Positions 1-14,100 of a stretch of DNA of 64,000 nt are shown here, in pieces. The position numbers and the translations under genes were made by a program. This DNA is from Haliclystus octoradiatus (taxonomy: Eukaryota; Cnidaria; Staurozoa; Stauromedusae; Haliclystidae). The stretch covers positions 3,941,543 through 4,005,542 of the forward strand of contig OU744452.1 of NCBI GenBank assembly GCA_916610825.1, written 5' to 3'. The notes below the pieces were generated by a model that saw only the letters and a program-made list of their open reading frames with translations, searched no databases and had not been told where the DNA came from. The first letter of the stretch is position 1, and each line of letters begins with the position of its first letter.

Positions 1-369
1 TTTCATCCAAGTCATGCATGGAGTTATGCCTTAATGATATCCAAAAATGATATACTAAGAAAACTAATTCTTAAAAGCTATCATTATTTAATCCATTTTG
101 TATTTTATGTTACAGCCTCTTCTTCACTTTGAACAATTGAATCATTTATTGTCACTTGAACAATTGTTTTTATAGAAACGATTTATTTTGTTTAAATAAA
201 ATCTGCAAAGAACCCATAGTTAAAGATTATGTAATTCCAATACAGTAATTATTATTGGACTAATACATTGCAGCTAATTTCAAAACGTGAAGCAGGATTG
301 TGAACTTTTTTATTACCCTCTACAAATAATCAATTTGTGCTTGAGCTTAACAAATATTTTTATTTTTAG

Positions 370-402
370 AAAAACTGGCAAAAAGGAGAAAAAGGAAAGA
401 AG
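370..402 (+). CDS. Candidate internal exon A of an unknown gene
   Basis: A 33-nt segment is bounded by a pyrimidine-rich acceptor (TATTTTTAG) and a GTAGTT donor. Read in the frame that continues into the segment at 562-608, it encodes a basic run (KLAKRRKRKE). The phases of the two segments agree, because this one ends one base into a codon and the next supplies two. No family is recognised. Short lysine-rich exons can arise by chance in AT-rich DNA, so this remains a candidate. Confidence 0.25.
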
Positions 403-561
403 GTAGTTTCAAAAATTACATAACTTTGCTATAAAATCACACATAAAGTTTACACATAAAATCCCTTTACAACAATGTAATTGACAAATTGGTATAGCTT
501 GATAACTTACTCTTTGACTTTCATTTTTTTCTTCTTATTGAACTGATATTTTCAATAACAG

Positions 562-608
562 GTCGATTGAAAAAAGTTGGAAGTGGAATATCAACACCCG
601 CATACAAG
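562..608 (+). CDS. Candidate internal exon B of an unknown gene
   Basis: A 47-nt segment follows a TTTTCAATAACAG acceptor and is followed by GT at 609-610. It continues the frame of the segment at 370-402 and encodes GRLKKVGSGISTPAYK, ending on a codon boundary. The donor GT overlaps the first base of a MITE at 610-793, so the element inserted exactly at this splice site or the donor is a by-product of the insertion. The host gene is not identified. Confidence 0.25.
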
Positions 609-609
609 G

Positions 610-793
610 TACAGTGCAACCTGTATATAACGGCCTGCTACGAGAGGTAGATAAATTGACCATTATAGACAGGTGGCCTTTATATACAGGTTTGATTCAA
701 TAGAAAATACTATTTTAGACATAGCAAAAGTGACCACTATAGACAGGTGGCCGCTGTATAGAGATGACCGTTATAATAACAGGTTTGACTGTA
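610..793. mobile_element. MITE with TACAGT...ACTGTA inverted ends (copy 1)
   Basis: The 184-bp element has imperfect terminal inverted repeats: TACAGTGCAACCTG on the left and CAGGTTTGACTGTA on the right. Inside, TAGACAGGTGGCC is repeated in sub-palindromic arrangement. A second copy lies at 37174-37354. There is no coding capacity. TA at the element edge fits a Tc1/mariner-like MITE, but the superfamily is inferred. Confidence 0.75.
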
Positions 794-1168
794 CCTTGTT
801 TATAACTACATCAGTTTACTGAATTGTACTATTTTACAATTTATTATTTTATTTCATAAATTATTCATGTCGTATTCGTTTAATAAGAAATATTTCACTC
901 AATTTCAAGGAATATCAGTTGTCTTTGTTGGTTGTTACTGACTCGATTCAGTGAATGTTTTTGGTTCACCCTGGTATAAAGTGTCTTTCATGGTACATTA
1001 GAGACATGTGGGATGTTGTCTCTAATCAAACATGTTAAGTCTTGCTATTTCTAGTATGCCTATTTTGCTGTGTTGATTCACTCTGTATATCCCTTTTTGC
1101 ATCGCTTTGTGAAACTCTATCCCTACCATTTATTTGCTTTTTAGTTTTCGTTTCTTACATTTCATTAT

Positions 1169-3290
1169 GTGATTGTACTTTTTTATAACCTATCAACAAA
1201 CCATTCTTTTGCATCATATAGATGTTTAATGTATTGTAGTAAAAAATCATTTTCATTTCTTTTGGGTAAGATAGAGCATAAAAAGAAAACGCTCAAATAC
1301 TGCAGGTGGTTTACAAGTTGGACCTGGTTCGCCTATTCTCAAAAATTTGATGATGCGAAATGTATTCCTTGTGTCTTATTTGGTCATCAATGCTGACATA
1401 GTGGCTCAAAGTTGACAAAATTATTCAACGAGCTGCTCACTAACTGGCAAAGTACAATGACTTGATTAAATAACTACAATAAAGGATCAGAAATACATAA
1501 AATGGATATAGCAAAGGCATCAAATTTTAAACTGATGATGCTTGGCAAAAAGGAAGGCATTCGTACAAACTGTGCACGTCTCTCAACGGAACGAGTGGAT
1601 TATAACCGCTCCATCCTCTGATCAATAATTGAAACAATGGTGTTTGTCCGTAAACAGTGCAAATTGCCTGGAGAGCTCATATATAGAGATGATTCAAAAG
1701 ATCTAGGAATCGGCAATGCAGAACTTTCCAGGCCTTGTTGAAAAAGTGCTGGTGATGTTATTCTTGCTGAACATTTGAGGTCTGCACAAAAAAACGCTAC
1801 ATCTTGTTTAAAGACAATTCAAAATAAATTGATTGGAATTTGTGGTGAACAGGTTTTGAAAGGTATAAAGAGAGATGTTGAAAACTGTAAATTATAATCT
1901 GGATTAGCCAATGAAACATCAGATTGTAGCAAAAAAAACACATGTCAGTCGTTATTAGATAAATCAAACAAACAAAAATTTGTGAACGCTTTGTCCATTT
2001 AGATGATGGATTGACAGGTAAAGCAGTATCGCATAAAATGATGGACATACTTAAACAATTAGACCTCCCTTTGAAGAACTGTAGAGGACAAGGATATGAC
2101 GGTGCAGCTGCTATGTCCAGCTTGAAAAACGGTGTTGCTGTCTTTATTAGCAAAAATAACCCCGTAACAATATGCGTATACTGTGCCAGCCATCAACTGA
2201 ACATTTATGTTGCTCATTCATGTACATTAAAGCAAATCTATAAGGTCCTTGATCAAGCTAGATCACTTGCAAACTTTTTAATGCCTCTTGTCTATTTAAG
2301 GCAAGTTTCCTGACAAAACTTTTGAAGCAACATTGACTCAGTAGAAACAAAATTCAAAATTCTTCAAAAGCGCATTAGATGGCCTGATCGATTGTCACAG
2401 GGTCTTTATCGAGACGCTTGACAGCATGCAAAAAATAGTTCAAAAGTTTGCCTCTTCGTTCACCAGGCGAAGCCAGATCGTTTTACAAATTATGCACATC
2501 TTTTGAATTTGTTGTAATACGATCAACTGTAACAGATATCCTAGATTATACTTTGCCATTAACAAGTCGAATTAAATAGGCTGAAAAGATTGACATTTTA
2601 TCGTCTTTTCAACAGCTCGCAAGTTTAAAAAAAATGCATATCTGATTTGCAGAATAATATCAATGACACACATCAAGCTATTTACGATAAGGCGAAATTC
2701 AGAGCGTCCACCCACCCTTGGAATAGATGAAAAATCACCAAGAACTTGTGGAATTCCATCCCATTGTGCAAATGATCCATCTATTACACATTCAGAATAT
2801 TACAAGCTCAATATTACTATTCCCTTTCTAGATCACATGAATAAAGATGTAAGCGATCGCTTCGATACACGTGCATATACTCTTGTGAATGGGTTCTACA
2901 TCATCCCTGCAATTTTCATACACCAAGACGTTGCACTGATTTGGAAATGAAAGCATTCAAATTTCCTTGATGCGTAGCCCACACACGTGATATGCCTCAT
3001 TTTAGAAGTGTATCCGCCGAACTTGACATACGAGAAGCCTCTTGGAAGCCAAACGTATTCCATAAATTCCCACAAAATATCGGAGAAACTATTAAGTTGG
3101 TAGATGACGTTACTTTCCCCAACATCTTCACTGTGTTGAAAATATTAGCTGTTAGTCCTGTTACCACATGTAAATGTGAATGTTGATGATTTTATATAGA
3201 TGGGCTGTAAAGTTTAAGACAATAGAGACATTAGAAGAAAATTAAAATTTTACTAAAATTTTCATTGGGTATTCATTAAAACACAACTCC
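1169..3290 (+). pseudogene. Decayed TTF-type hAT transposase (ZMYM1/P52rIPK-like)
   Basis: Pieces of one protein appear in order in changing frames. Near 1300 a TTF zinc-finger-like stretch reads WFAYSQKFDDAKCIPCVLFG. Around 1760-1900 there is EHLRSAQKNAT. At 2011-2313 the DUF4371/catalytic region reads CRGQGYDGAAAMS and CASHQLNIYV. At 2740-2870 there is PRTCGIP and ITIPFLDHMN. Near 3100-3186 the hAT dimerisation end reads FPNIFTVLKILAVSPVTTCKCE. In the family these parts form a single transposase or domesticated derivative. Here stop codons and frameshifts separate every block, so it is a dead copy. No terminal inverted repeats were found around it. Confidence 0.8.
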
Positions 3291-4081
3291 AGTGACAAAT
3301 ATTATCCTCTACAAGAAATGAATGAGACTGAACGTACATGCTCTAAGACGTCCCAAAACACTTTGGCAATATTGCTACACCATAAAAACCTGCTAACTGA
3401 GCAATATAGGGTAGACGGAGCAAGTCAAAAAACATCAACTCGATACATTAGAGCCCATTTGAAGCCCCTGCAGCAGCAAGCAACTCAATTCAGTGTAAAA
3501 AACTTGTTGACAACCTCTATAAATGCAATATAGCATATCATCTGATAGATAAATGCAAGTAGTTGTACTCAACAGGCTTTGTTTTTCAAATTTTCGAATT
3601 ATTAACTGAAAGTGCTTTTATAGGAGCAATGCTGTTTATGGTCCAAACTCACAAGGTTGTATAGTTGTATTTTATCACCAAATGCAACATGTACAATTTG
3701 ACTTAAATCAATAAAATTAAATATGAGTTTGGTAGGCATACTAGACGCATGGTACAGATATCAAATCTGACTTTAAGTGACAATTTACAGGAAGAGATTG
3801 TAGTAAAAGAGATTGTGGATGCTAATGGTGACTTTAGAACAACCCTCCCAAAAGTTTTGCAGACGCATTAAATTGTATCAACAAATATAATTCTGATTGT
3901 GGATCTAATAAAATACAATTAATGATGAGGAAGCGCAGGAGGTTGGATCAAATATGATAAGGAAGGAAGTGGAAATTTAAAGCAGGATATGAGTAACATG
4001 AAAATTGTGAACAAAAATCTGTGAAGAATAATGTTGCAGGTCTATACATAGGAGAGAAAGAGATCATTCATAAAATACGCA

Positions 4082-4204
4082 GTACAAAAAGAGAAGTTCA
4101 TTAGAAATTGTTACTATTGCAACACACCTGGGCATATGATCAAAGATTGCCCAACGCGTAAAAATAACAAAGAGGCAGAGGCTTTAAAGTCAAGAAACGA
4201 ATAA
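4082..4204 (+). pseudogene. Retroelement gag relic with one CCHC zinc knuckle
   Basis: A short open stretch ending in TAA encodes CYYCNTPGHMIKDCPTR, a textbook CX2CX4HX4C zinc knuckle that binds RNA in retroelement Gag proteins. It is followed by a charged tail rich in K and E. The flanking 300 bp carry no recognisable protease or reverse transcriptase, so the rest of the element is missing or decayed. A cellular CCHC protein exon is possible but less likely, because no splice signals border it. Confidence 0.5.
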
Positions 4205-4617
4205 GATCCCACGCATGAGCCCTGAGCAGCGAGGAATTTCGTGTGAAAGCGAAGCCAGTCAAACTGAGCAGTGTATTTTAAATACTACAACTGGTGAACA
4301 AGAAAAAGAAATGCGTAGTACTATAAATGATTCAAAAAGGTGACATATTTGCTTATATTCTTTTGAGAAAAGGTCATGAATGGGTTTCCGTGCTTCATTG
4401 CGATTTATGTGCACAAGTGAAGCGTAATGAATATTTGAGCTGCAGGCAAGGATATTCTAGCTTCCCCAGTGTCTCATATCATGCACGGACCCCTTTATCA
4501 TGAAAAGTTTGTATGAAAATCATTGATGCTAAATACCCTACAATTCATCAACTTTTCATGAACTGTTTTCACATGAATTGTGTTTTCATAATGCACAATT
4601 ATAAGTAATAAGTAAAG

Positions 4618-4963
4618 TAGATGGTGTCACCCTACCGAAGTCACTGAAGTCTAGAAGACATACTTTTTTCGCTAAGAGCAAGACGCTTTTCAATGATCTA
4701 ATGATCTCAGCCGCGACAGTGCAGATCAATTTCAACGGATTTCATGGCAGATACGTCTTGATTGTCAATGCGCAACGATGCGCCGCAGTTACTCACAATG
4801 CAATTTCCTCTGGATCATTCCATCCGCCATCCTCGGATGGTACTCATTTGACGTTTCTAGATAAAGTCAAGGCTAAGATGACCTTAGGGGGATTTGAACC
4901 ACAGTCGTTCAGATATGATCCGGTCTGAAGTTCGGTTTCTCTGCCACCTGAGCTAATCCTCCC
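4618..4963 (-). mobile_element. tRNA-derived SINE, copy 1
   Basis: The element reads on the minus strand from a tRNA-like head at 4880-4963. The head carries a pol III A box (TTAGCTCAGGTGG) and a B box (GGTTCAAATCC). A roughly 260-bp body follows, ending at GGGTGACACCAT near 4618. The body matches the copies at 7571-7885 and 9743-10090, for example the segment with GATCTGCAC(T)GTCGCGGCTGA. It is non-coding and depends on LINE machinery supplied in trans. Confidence 0.85.
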
Positions 4964-5052
4964 GAATCAATTATGGGAGAATGTTATCACTGATATTACT
5001 AAAAACAAAATTCCATACCATATCATAGAAACATGAAACCGTTCAATAGTAC

Positions 5053-5147
5053 CTTGATAATCTCTTGCTCACTTGTTATCTCACTGGCTGCACTTTCCAC
5101 CATCATCACAGCTATGTCTTTATGCAATTTAATCACATGGAAAACAT
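5053..5147 (-). CDS. DENND10: DENND10 exon 8 (last exon seen)
   Basis: The 95-nt exon encodes DVFHVIKLHKDIAVMMVESA, then ASEITSEQEIIK. It lies between ATTGTTTTTCTAG and a GTACTA donor. It matches the family helix containing KLHK. A further exon with the family's C-terminal helices should follow; I could not recognise one at 1-5052. Confidence 0.82.
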
Positions 5148-8100
5148 CTAGAAAAACAATTATAGGTCTGATCAAACCACACTGGAGACCTGGTTATTGA
5201 AAACTATTACAATTTAAATAATTGTATTATTATTGTAACGCATTGATGTTTACTTCTTTAGATATGGTCAAGATGTTTACTGTTTTGCTTACTATATTCT
5301 TTGGGAAGCCACGTCAGGTAAAGAAGTTTATAAAATTTGATGAATTTTTCATGAAAAGTGAATAGAAAGTCCATGAAATTGCACACTTTAAGGAAATCTT
5401 CATAAGCACTACGGAGCTTATATTTGATAGATTATGTTAATGTTCATATACTGAATACAGTAAAATCATGGACAGAACCCTCATTGAACATACAGTAGTT
5501 CATAAAGAGACTAAGCGAGTTTAACAACATCAAATAAACTATTTGAAATGGATAAAAATTAGGATTTGTGTTGTTTTGTCTATAATTAGTTTTTCATCAG
5601 GATCCAGCTACAAATACTCAAAATAAAGCAATGTATTGACAATTTGTACACATCCAATGCTTTTCTGAAATGGAAACAAGGTTTAAAGGTACATATACCC
5701 CCTCATATTTCTAGATGCAGCACTGCCAGTAATACTTCATATACTTCACAGACTGTTCTTAATTTTCAAGGCCCACCTACCATTGGGAGCATTTGAATGA
5801 AATGACAGATCAATCAATAACATAAATAAAGATGCACTTTATCACTAACCTTTGGTTTGAGGATTTAGACTGATCTCCTTGTCAGGAACTGTAGAACATG
5901 AAACACCATAAAAAATATCAATTAGCATACTTCATTGTACATATTTGTGCTAGATTTGTGCATCTATTCAGACATTCAGTGTGTGTTCTTATTATTCGTC
6001 TTGACAGCTCTGCAACATTAGCAAGTGAAAACTTGTAATTCACATTACCATTAAATGCCTTGCAATACTAGAAAGAGTAGATATGTACCGTATTCAAATG
6101 ACTGGTACGTGATTGGGGCAGGGACAAGGTTACCACGTAGTGACACCTTCCAGTCAGAGAACCCCCAGCCAACTAATTGAACGGTTTGAACCAAGCCTCT
6201 AGGCAAAGTGTAACTCATCTACTGGAGATGAGTTCAAGTCAATATCATCTCTCTGAACCTAGCATTAGGTCTTTAAAAACTCCTTTGTCAAAAAATTTCT
6301 GTTCATTATAGTTAAATTTTCTTAATGGAGCAAGTATGAAATCAGACTTATGTGGGAATATTAACCAAGCAATGCTATTAGTAGTGAGTAAAATAGTATG
6401 TAAATATTATAACCAATAAATGTGGCATTAATTAACTGCTAATCAAACACATTAACATGATTAACTTGTTTTTTTTAGGCTTCAAAATTGATCAACCACT
6501 AACAGGGGAAGTAGAGAGTGTGCAACATCAGCAAATGAAAATTGATGATGACGATCAGGGTGATCAATAATTGTTATCATTATGATACTTACCGTTAACA
6601 AGGATATCATAGATATCATATCTTCCTTCGATGGCTGCATCAGAAAAGCCGGCAATATAGGTTTTATGGGATTCAAGTTCTTTCAAATCATCAGTTGAGA
6701 TATCAATAAATGGATAGCAAATATCCCAGTTCTGTCTATGCCATACCATTGAAGGCAATGACCTGGAAAGAAGATATTACAAAATTTAAATCATTGATGG
6801 GACTTATTTATGAAGTTCATTGTTACAAGGGCTGTATTATAAGTTATATTGATTATTGCACAATACTATTGGAAACTTTCATAATTGCCATGCCGCACCA
6901 CAGTCTCCAGTCTGCCATGGCAATACTAACTGATCTCTGGTAGGATGCAACATGGCAAGACTACCCTGCGAAAAACAGTTCAGAAGTTCATGAACAGTTT
7001 ATGAACGTTAAATGGCCCTAATTTTCATGAACCATGAAAAATTTTGAGGCCTTTAACGTTCATGAACTGTTTATGAACTCCGGAACTGTTTTCGCTTGGG
7101 TTACAGATTTGGTAGGCACATTTGTCAGAAGATGTACTAACAGTAAAGGGGAAATAGTCAATCTACAGTTGATTCATTTACTCAGAAATGGGATAATGGG
7201 ATAAAAAATGCAACATTGGATAGCTTCATTCATAATAATATCATAATATCTTTTTAACCTGTTTTATATGATGAAAATTAGCTCATGTAAATAGGCATTG
7301 TATTGCTTTTTGGATTTTCAATAATGTCAAGTTTATAAAGATTATAAAGTTGAAGATTATAATTGTTCTCTTTTAGTAAATATATTGTAGCCTTAGCCAT
7401 CATATCATCTTTAGTTGAGAAGTCTCACCTTACAACATTATTTATCTCATTTTTTTAGTTAAAAAAAAGACACTGGTGTTATACTGAAATGTTTGTTTTG
7501 CACAAATCTCCTCACTTTACATGTATTAATGCCAATGCAGGAGATCATGGATCATGATATTGTTGATAGGAGGTCAAGATGATTGATGTTATAGCCTCCA
7601 AACCCCCTAAGGACAACTCTGGCTTGACTTATCTAAACATCCAATTAGTACCATCTTTCCGATGGTGGTTGGAATGGTCCATAGGGAATTGCCTTATGAG
7701 TAGCCGCTGCGTAATGCTGCGCACTAACAATCACAGCCTATCTGCCAAAAATTTGCTGAAATCGATCTGCAGTGTCCCTGCTGAGATCAGTAAAAAGCAT
7801 TCATACTCCTTGCTGTAAGGGAAAAGAGCAACTCCTCTAGAAATAGGAAAGTGGTATGGGAGTCTTCTGTGTTACTACTATGTATGACTAACCTGCAGAT
7901 TGCCAGCATCATGCTATGATCTGGTGAATAGATGGCAATACGGCGTTTAAGAAGTACTGCAGTGTATAGAAGCACAGTTTCTCTTCCAAATATATTGATC
8001 AGCGCTGTGAATTAAAAATTATAACAATAGAAAATATAACAACAAGTGTTTGAACATGTGCAATGATTGATATGTGATTCTGATTTACGGTAATTGAAAA

Positions 8101-11100
8101 GGATTGAACCCTAAAGGACCTGGAAATGGAAGGGTTCCTGCTTTGATAAACTATTTTTTGATGTCAATTTTATCATCCTTAAATTCACAATTGCATTCCT
8201 ACATTATGGAATCAAAATCCCATGCTGTCGACAATAGGCAAGTTCAAGTTAATTAACCCATGAGCTTTATCTGCAGGGCAATGTAATACATGACCATTTT
8301 GAGTTTACTGTCGAATTTGTGAACTTGATTGAGGTAAAATGAATAAACAAATCTCACTTTGTAATCAAATATTTTTATCACCTACCCTTCAAATTAGTCC
8401 TTAGATGAGCTTCATGGTCATTATAGTCGCCTAAACACATCTTTGGTCCTTCTTTGAGCATTAGATACCCCTTTGTGTAAGCACTTAAGTAGCATTTTAG
8501 CATATCAACAGGGGAACCAGATGAGATATATGAGTCAATTAAGGCCATGGCCAATGCTTCATAGTGCTCAGGATTGAAGTTCTACAAACAAGAAGCGATA
8601 ATTTAGCACAATCAAAACATCTTTTCTCATTTGATGCTATATTTGAACATGTTAAGTGTTAAAATCTTTACTTTATAATTATTTGAATATTTGTATTTCT
8701 GTGTTCTGTGTATTTCCATATCGGAGGAAAAGTACATGAACTTCACGGCAGCATTGAGAATGTCATTGGATGTAGTGCATTGTCAGATTGTCTAGTGCCT
8801 GCAGTTTTCTTGTGATTTATGATGATCCATCAAATTGGCAAATGGTAGTTTTCAACTTTAATCACAATAAAATTCTATGTTAATGCTTTCTATTGGAATT
8901 ATATAGGATTCTATTGGAATGGAAGTAGATATATTTAACAAATAGAAAATGGTGCTTAATTTTTTGGCCTCTAGACTGTCTCAGTGCACCTACAGTATTC
9001 GTATCAGTTTACTTAACACAGATAATTGTTTTCTATTCGATTTATAAAATAAATAGACTGTTTATTCGACATTAAAAAGCTCAAAATAATGACTGCATGT
9101 CAATTCTCCTGAAATGACATCATCGAGAGGCTAAAACAAGCGATGATTTTCGATAGAAACACACTTCGATTTTTTGATAAAGTCTACAACAAGTTATAAA
9201 AGTGGAAGAAAATATATTAAAAATAAACGCGAAGAGCATTGGTTAAATCTAAATACAGTATTCATATAGAAGATTTGGAGAAAAAATAGAGTATTATTCA
9301 ACTATTCGTAGACAGGATACTATGCGATTTTACTTTTGAAGCAGAGAAACACTGAAATTTACTGTAACGTGCGGCTTTGACGTTTATCAACAAAAGCTTT
9401 AGAACTATGAACAGAAACAATGGACGAGGGAGTTTTATAGACTATATGTTTAATTTATGATTATAGATAAGTAATTGTTTTTTCTTGTTGCTAATTTGGA
9501 TTTAAAGAATTTGAAGACCATTTTGTTTCGATTGCTATTTTGTTGCGTTTTGGGGCTTCAAGCCAAAAGCCGTAATTATACGATTTTATGTAGCCTAACA
9601 CAAAACATCAACAACAACCAATCAGCGATCAGTATCACATTCAATGATTTATAAAAGACAATATGGAATGAATGGAAACAGCAGCTAGCCAAGAGCCTTC
9701 ACCCCATGTTCTGCTCCATAAAACTGATCTAAATGTAGTAATGTAGACGGTGTCGCCCTACCGAAGGCACCCATACCACTCCTCTATTTCTAGATGAGTG
9801 GCTTTTTTCGCTGAGAGCAATGCTCTTTGTTGATCTCAGCCGCGACACTGCAGATCAATGTCAACATATTTCATGGCAGATAGGTCTTGATTGTCAATGC
9901 GCAACGATGCGCCGCAGCTAATCACAATGGAATTCCCTCTGGACCATTCCATCTGCCATCCACAAATGGTACTCATTTGATGTTTCAGATAAAGTCAAGG
10001 CTGAGTTGACCTTAGGGGGATTTGAACCACAGTCAATCAGATATGATCCGACCTGAAGTTCGGTTGCTCTGCCATCTGAGCTAATCCTCCTATCTTATCC
10101 TCTAAAACTGATCTGAAGCACACATTACTGGATTTAACACGTACATTGGATGAATTTGCCTAGATAGCAACTTGGAACCTATTATGATTTCTGAAAAGTC
10201 AGACACCCCTTGCTTTTGTAGTACTTATCAATTAAAACAAAAATACAACATAGTTCATGAAACTGTTTTGTTGCAAATTTTATCTAGCATGCGGATAAAC
10301 ATTTGGGTCTTTATGCAAACAATATCAAGATGTGTATTAAATGTTGTTGTTATGAATAGAAGTAGAACTAATAGGAATGAATAGTTTTACTTTCAAACAT
10401 ATTGAATAATAAAGCCAAAACACACAAACTTTTTTTTTTAAACTTACAGTAGATTAAACTAGCAAATCTGCGGCTGCTGCCTTAGTCTGCTTTTGAGTTA
10501 ACGTGGCGCTGCCTAAGGAAAGTTCTCTATAAAAAAGTTCCAATAATATTCTGATAGATTCCATTTAAATATTATGCAAATGGTATATACTGCCTTTGTC
10601 TTACCTTTGCACCAACAATAACGGAAACTGCGTCGACCTGAAAAGAATAAAAGAGAATAAAAATACAATTGAAATACATTATCAAGCAAATAAGTTATAT
10701 CATCATTATTTGAACATGTAAACACACAGTATCTGCTCATCCATAACATATACATTAACTGTTAAGCGCTATTACTGTTAACATGAGGTTTGCGAATATG
10801 GACTTTATTGAACATATCTGCTAATTTCATCTCTGGGTATAATCTCTTTGGTTGACAATATATTTCCAACGGGTGTCTGTTTGTTTGTTTTTAAATTGAA
10901 TAGCTGATTTGATTATGCAGAAATTTTAAGCATCATTGTTGGATTATTGCTATTGTTGATGTGAATTTCATTAACAAAGAGTGGGGATAAATCAATCATA
11001 ACCAAATGAGTGAAGAATGTGAAATTAAACATAAATATACGATGTCTGTGTGTGTGATATTTTATTGATTGATGTTTATTGCCGGTAGTTGTAATTACAT

Positions 11101-14100
11101 TACCCTATTTAGCTATGAAGTTAAATTGAAAGTGTAAATACTTCCGCTATGTTATGCACTGATTGGTTGAGCAGGATTTAGGGTGCAGAATACTGTTTTG
11201 AAGTTTAAGAAAGATTTGGCCTTGATGAGAATAAGTTGTATTGTTAGTTTATGAGTATTTTGTATGAATTCATTTTGGATTGATCATTAAGAGTTATTAT
11301 ACAAATGTTGTTACATTTATCATTGGAATACAGAATTTGAAAGTTATTGAAATGTTTCTTTGATTGTTGAATTTGGTGAATCGCATATAATTATCTTAAC
11401 AAGCTAATGGGGCCCGAAATGGCAAGTCATATCTAGATTGCAAATGTTATCAGTCCATATTCTGGAGATGGAGATGACGCTGAATGGTGGGAAAGATTCA
11501 TTGCCGTTACCGAGTTAAAGGGACTTGATGAAGAACAGAAGGCTGCCAGCTTGCCGTTGTTGTTGCATGGACCAGTATACAACAAACTTCCTGTTGAAGT
11601 CAAGTCTACATTAATTGGAATTAGAACTTCATTATTGAATGCGTTTTTGTTGTCAAAGTATGCTGCATACGATATGTTAAAGGGTCGTGTATATAGATCC
11701 AACAACACTTAACACTGAGAAATGTATAAAAAAAACTGAGAAATAGTGTAAATCAGCAAGGAAAATATTTAAAATCTGAGTAGCATTGTCAATTAATATA
11801 AGATACAATAAGTGACAACGAGAGAAAGATGTGGAAGGCAATAAAAGATGTATTACCTTAAGCTCTAAAAATACAAATATCATGTCTCTATATGACAACG
11901 CTAAGATTTATACTAGCAGCAAGCCAACAGTCCAAATATTTATAGATTATTTTAAGTCAATCGGAAACTTTATCAAAAAAATTTAAAACAAATACTGAAA
12001 TCCCTGCTATCGATAACGCATGACAAATTTAAAGCTAAAAACAGTTGACATAAAACTCGTAAAGGATGCCTTATGTTTTTTAAAAATCAACAAAGCAGTT
12101 GGAACAGACAATTTAGTTAGCGCAAAGTTACTGAAAGACAGCTCTGAGATCTTTGCTCCAGCAATAACAGAACTAATAAACACCTCGTTTATCTCTAGGA
12201 ATTTCCTAAAGGCTGGAAATCAGCAAAAGTTATGGAATTATTCGAAAGTGGAGACAAAACACAGAAATCTAACTATAGACTGATATCTATTCTATCAACA
12301 ATAAGTAAAATAATAGAAAGGATAGTACACAGTCAACTGTATATGTATCTGGAAGAATACAAGCTATTAAACAAAGAACAGTTCAGTTTCAGGAAAGGGA
12401 GATCTACATCAACTGCCATCATTAAATTCGCAGATCACATGTTTCGTAACATAGAGAGTGGAAAAGTCACTGGGGCTGTGTTTTTAGACCTGAAGAAAGC
12501 ATTCAACACAGTCGATCATCAGATTTTAATTAGAAAGCAGAAAAACATGGGACTATCGGGTAAGACAATTGAATGGTTTAATTCTTACATAACTTGTTGT
12601 ACTCACATGGCTTTTTGCCCTTCATTGTATACATTAATAACATAGAGTGGATACTTATTAAGAGTCATCGAAAATGATTATGTTTGTTGATGACATGGCA
12701 TTTTAGAGTGCATCAAAATTGCCTGTTCAACTGCAAAATAAGTTAAATATGATTTACAACATATAACAACATCTTAATAACAACATAATAACATCTTGGC
12801 TTTCTAAAAATAAGTTAACCCTAAATATTGAAAAATCTAAATTTATGGCAATTGGAAGCAGTAGAAAAATAAGCAATTTTGCAAACATAACATAATGCAT
12901 AGAAAATGTTACAAACATTAAATACTTGGGTATATGTTATCAAGAAAACTCTAACTTGGCAAGACCATATAAGACAAATAACTAATAAAAGACTTAAATA
13001 TGCCAGCAATGTTTGGGGAGACAAGTCTCCAAAACATAGAAGCAAAAATGATACTGGGCAAAAGCAAATATTCCTTGGCCATCTCTACATTGGCAGAGCC
13101 GAAATGGCTCAATCTAAGTGAAAGAATAAAAATGAAAAGACGCAACTAAATGTCGATATTCAAAATTGCACAAAAAATGAAAAGAATTAAAGTTTAATAA
13201 TCAAAGGAACAGATGTTCAGACTTACCTTTCAAAAAGATTCAAATATAATATCAATGACTCACGCAAATCGGGGATCATTAAAATCATATAATATTCCAA
13301 TAAAAGATTGGAACAGGATAACGATTTTAATAACAAAAGTGAATAAATAGCAAAATCCATTGAAATCGGTACGTGGGTTGACGGGGCCGAATATGAGTTA
13401 AAATCTGATATCTTCAGAATAACTAATGTGAATTGTTGTGCAAGGCGTCCGTAAGTCAGAGAAAAGGGACCTAAATTCCAGGTTGTCATCCATATATCAA
13501 CGGTGAAAAGTTGGGGGCAATTTTTGCAATACAATTGAAGCCAAGGTGAAGCAAAAGGCAGATAGTCAGATTTTCACATCAGCAGCTAAAGTAGTTAATA
13601 AGGTCATGCTGGAGCATAAATTGTAAAATACTAATGAACTATTGGAGGGCTAGAGCATCCAACATACATTGTCAGGGCAAAGATGATGAGGATGTGTTTG
13701 AAGAAGTTCCATTAAAATCAACCAGAGATGGATTGGAAGCAAATCATCTGTCGTTAGCTCTAAAAGGCATCCAGGATAGCATGCTATAATTTGAAAAAAC
13801 AAAACGGACAGATCCTTTGATTCTTCAAATAGTTTGGAGAACTTTGAAGATGATGTATAAAAAGAGTCAATGGATCTCGATTTTAAAAGAGATGACATAC
13901 ATACACCTCCTGAATTTTTCCATGTACATGACGGAAGTTAGGAGCTTTATATTTGCATTTCAAAATTGGCCATCTAAGACGTAACTGTAACCGTAACTGT
14001 CAACGCACAATAAATTTGTTGCTGTCATTGCAAGATGCTGCTGGGTTATCTCTCCTGAATGAGTAAGGATAGTTTGCTATATGTATTTATGTTTGGTTGG

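Noticed and set aside
6100-6280. Another SINE or tRNA in intron 6
   Set aside because: GGTTTGAACC resembles a B box, but no A box lies at the right distance on either strand.
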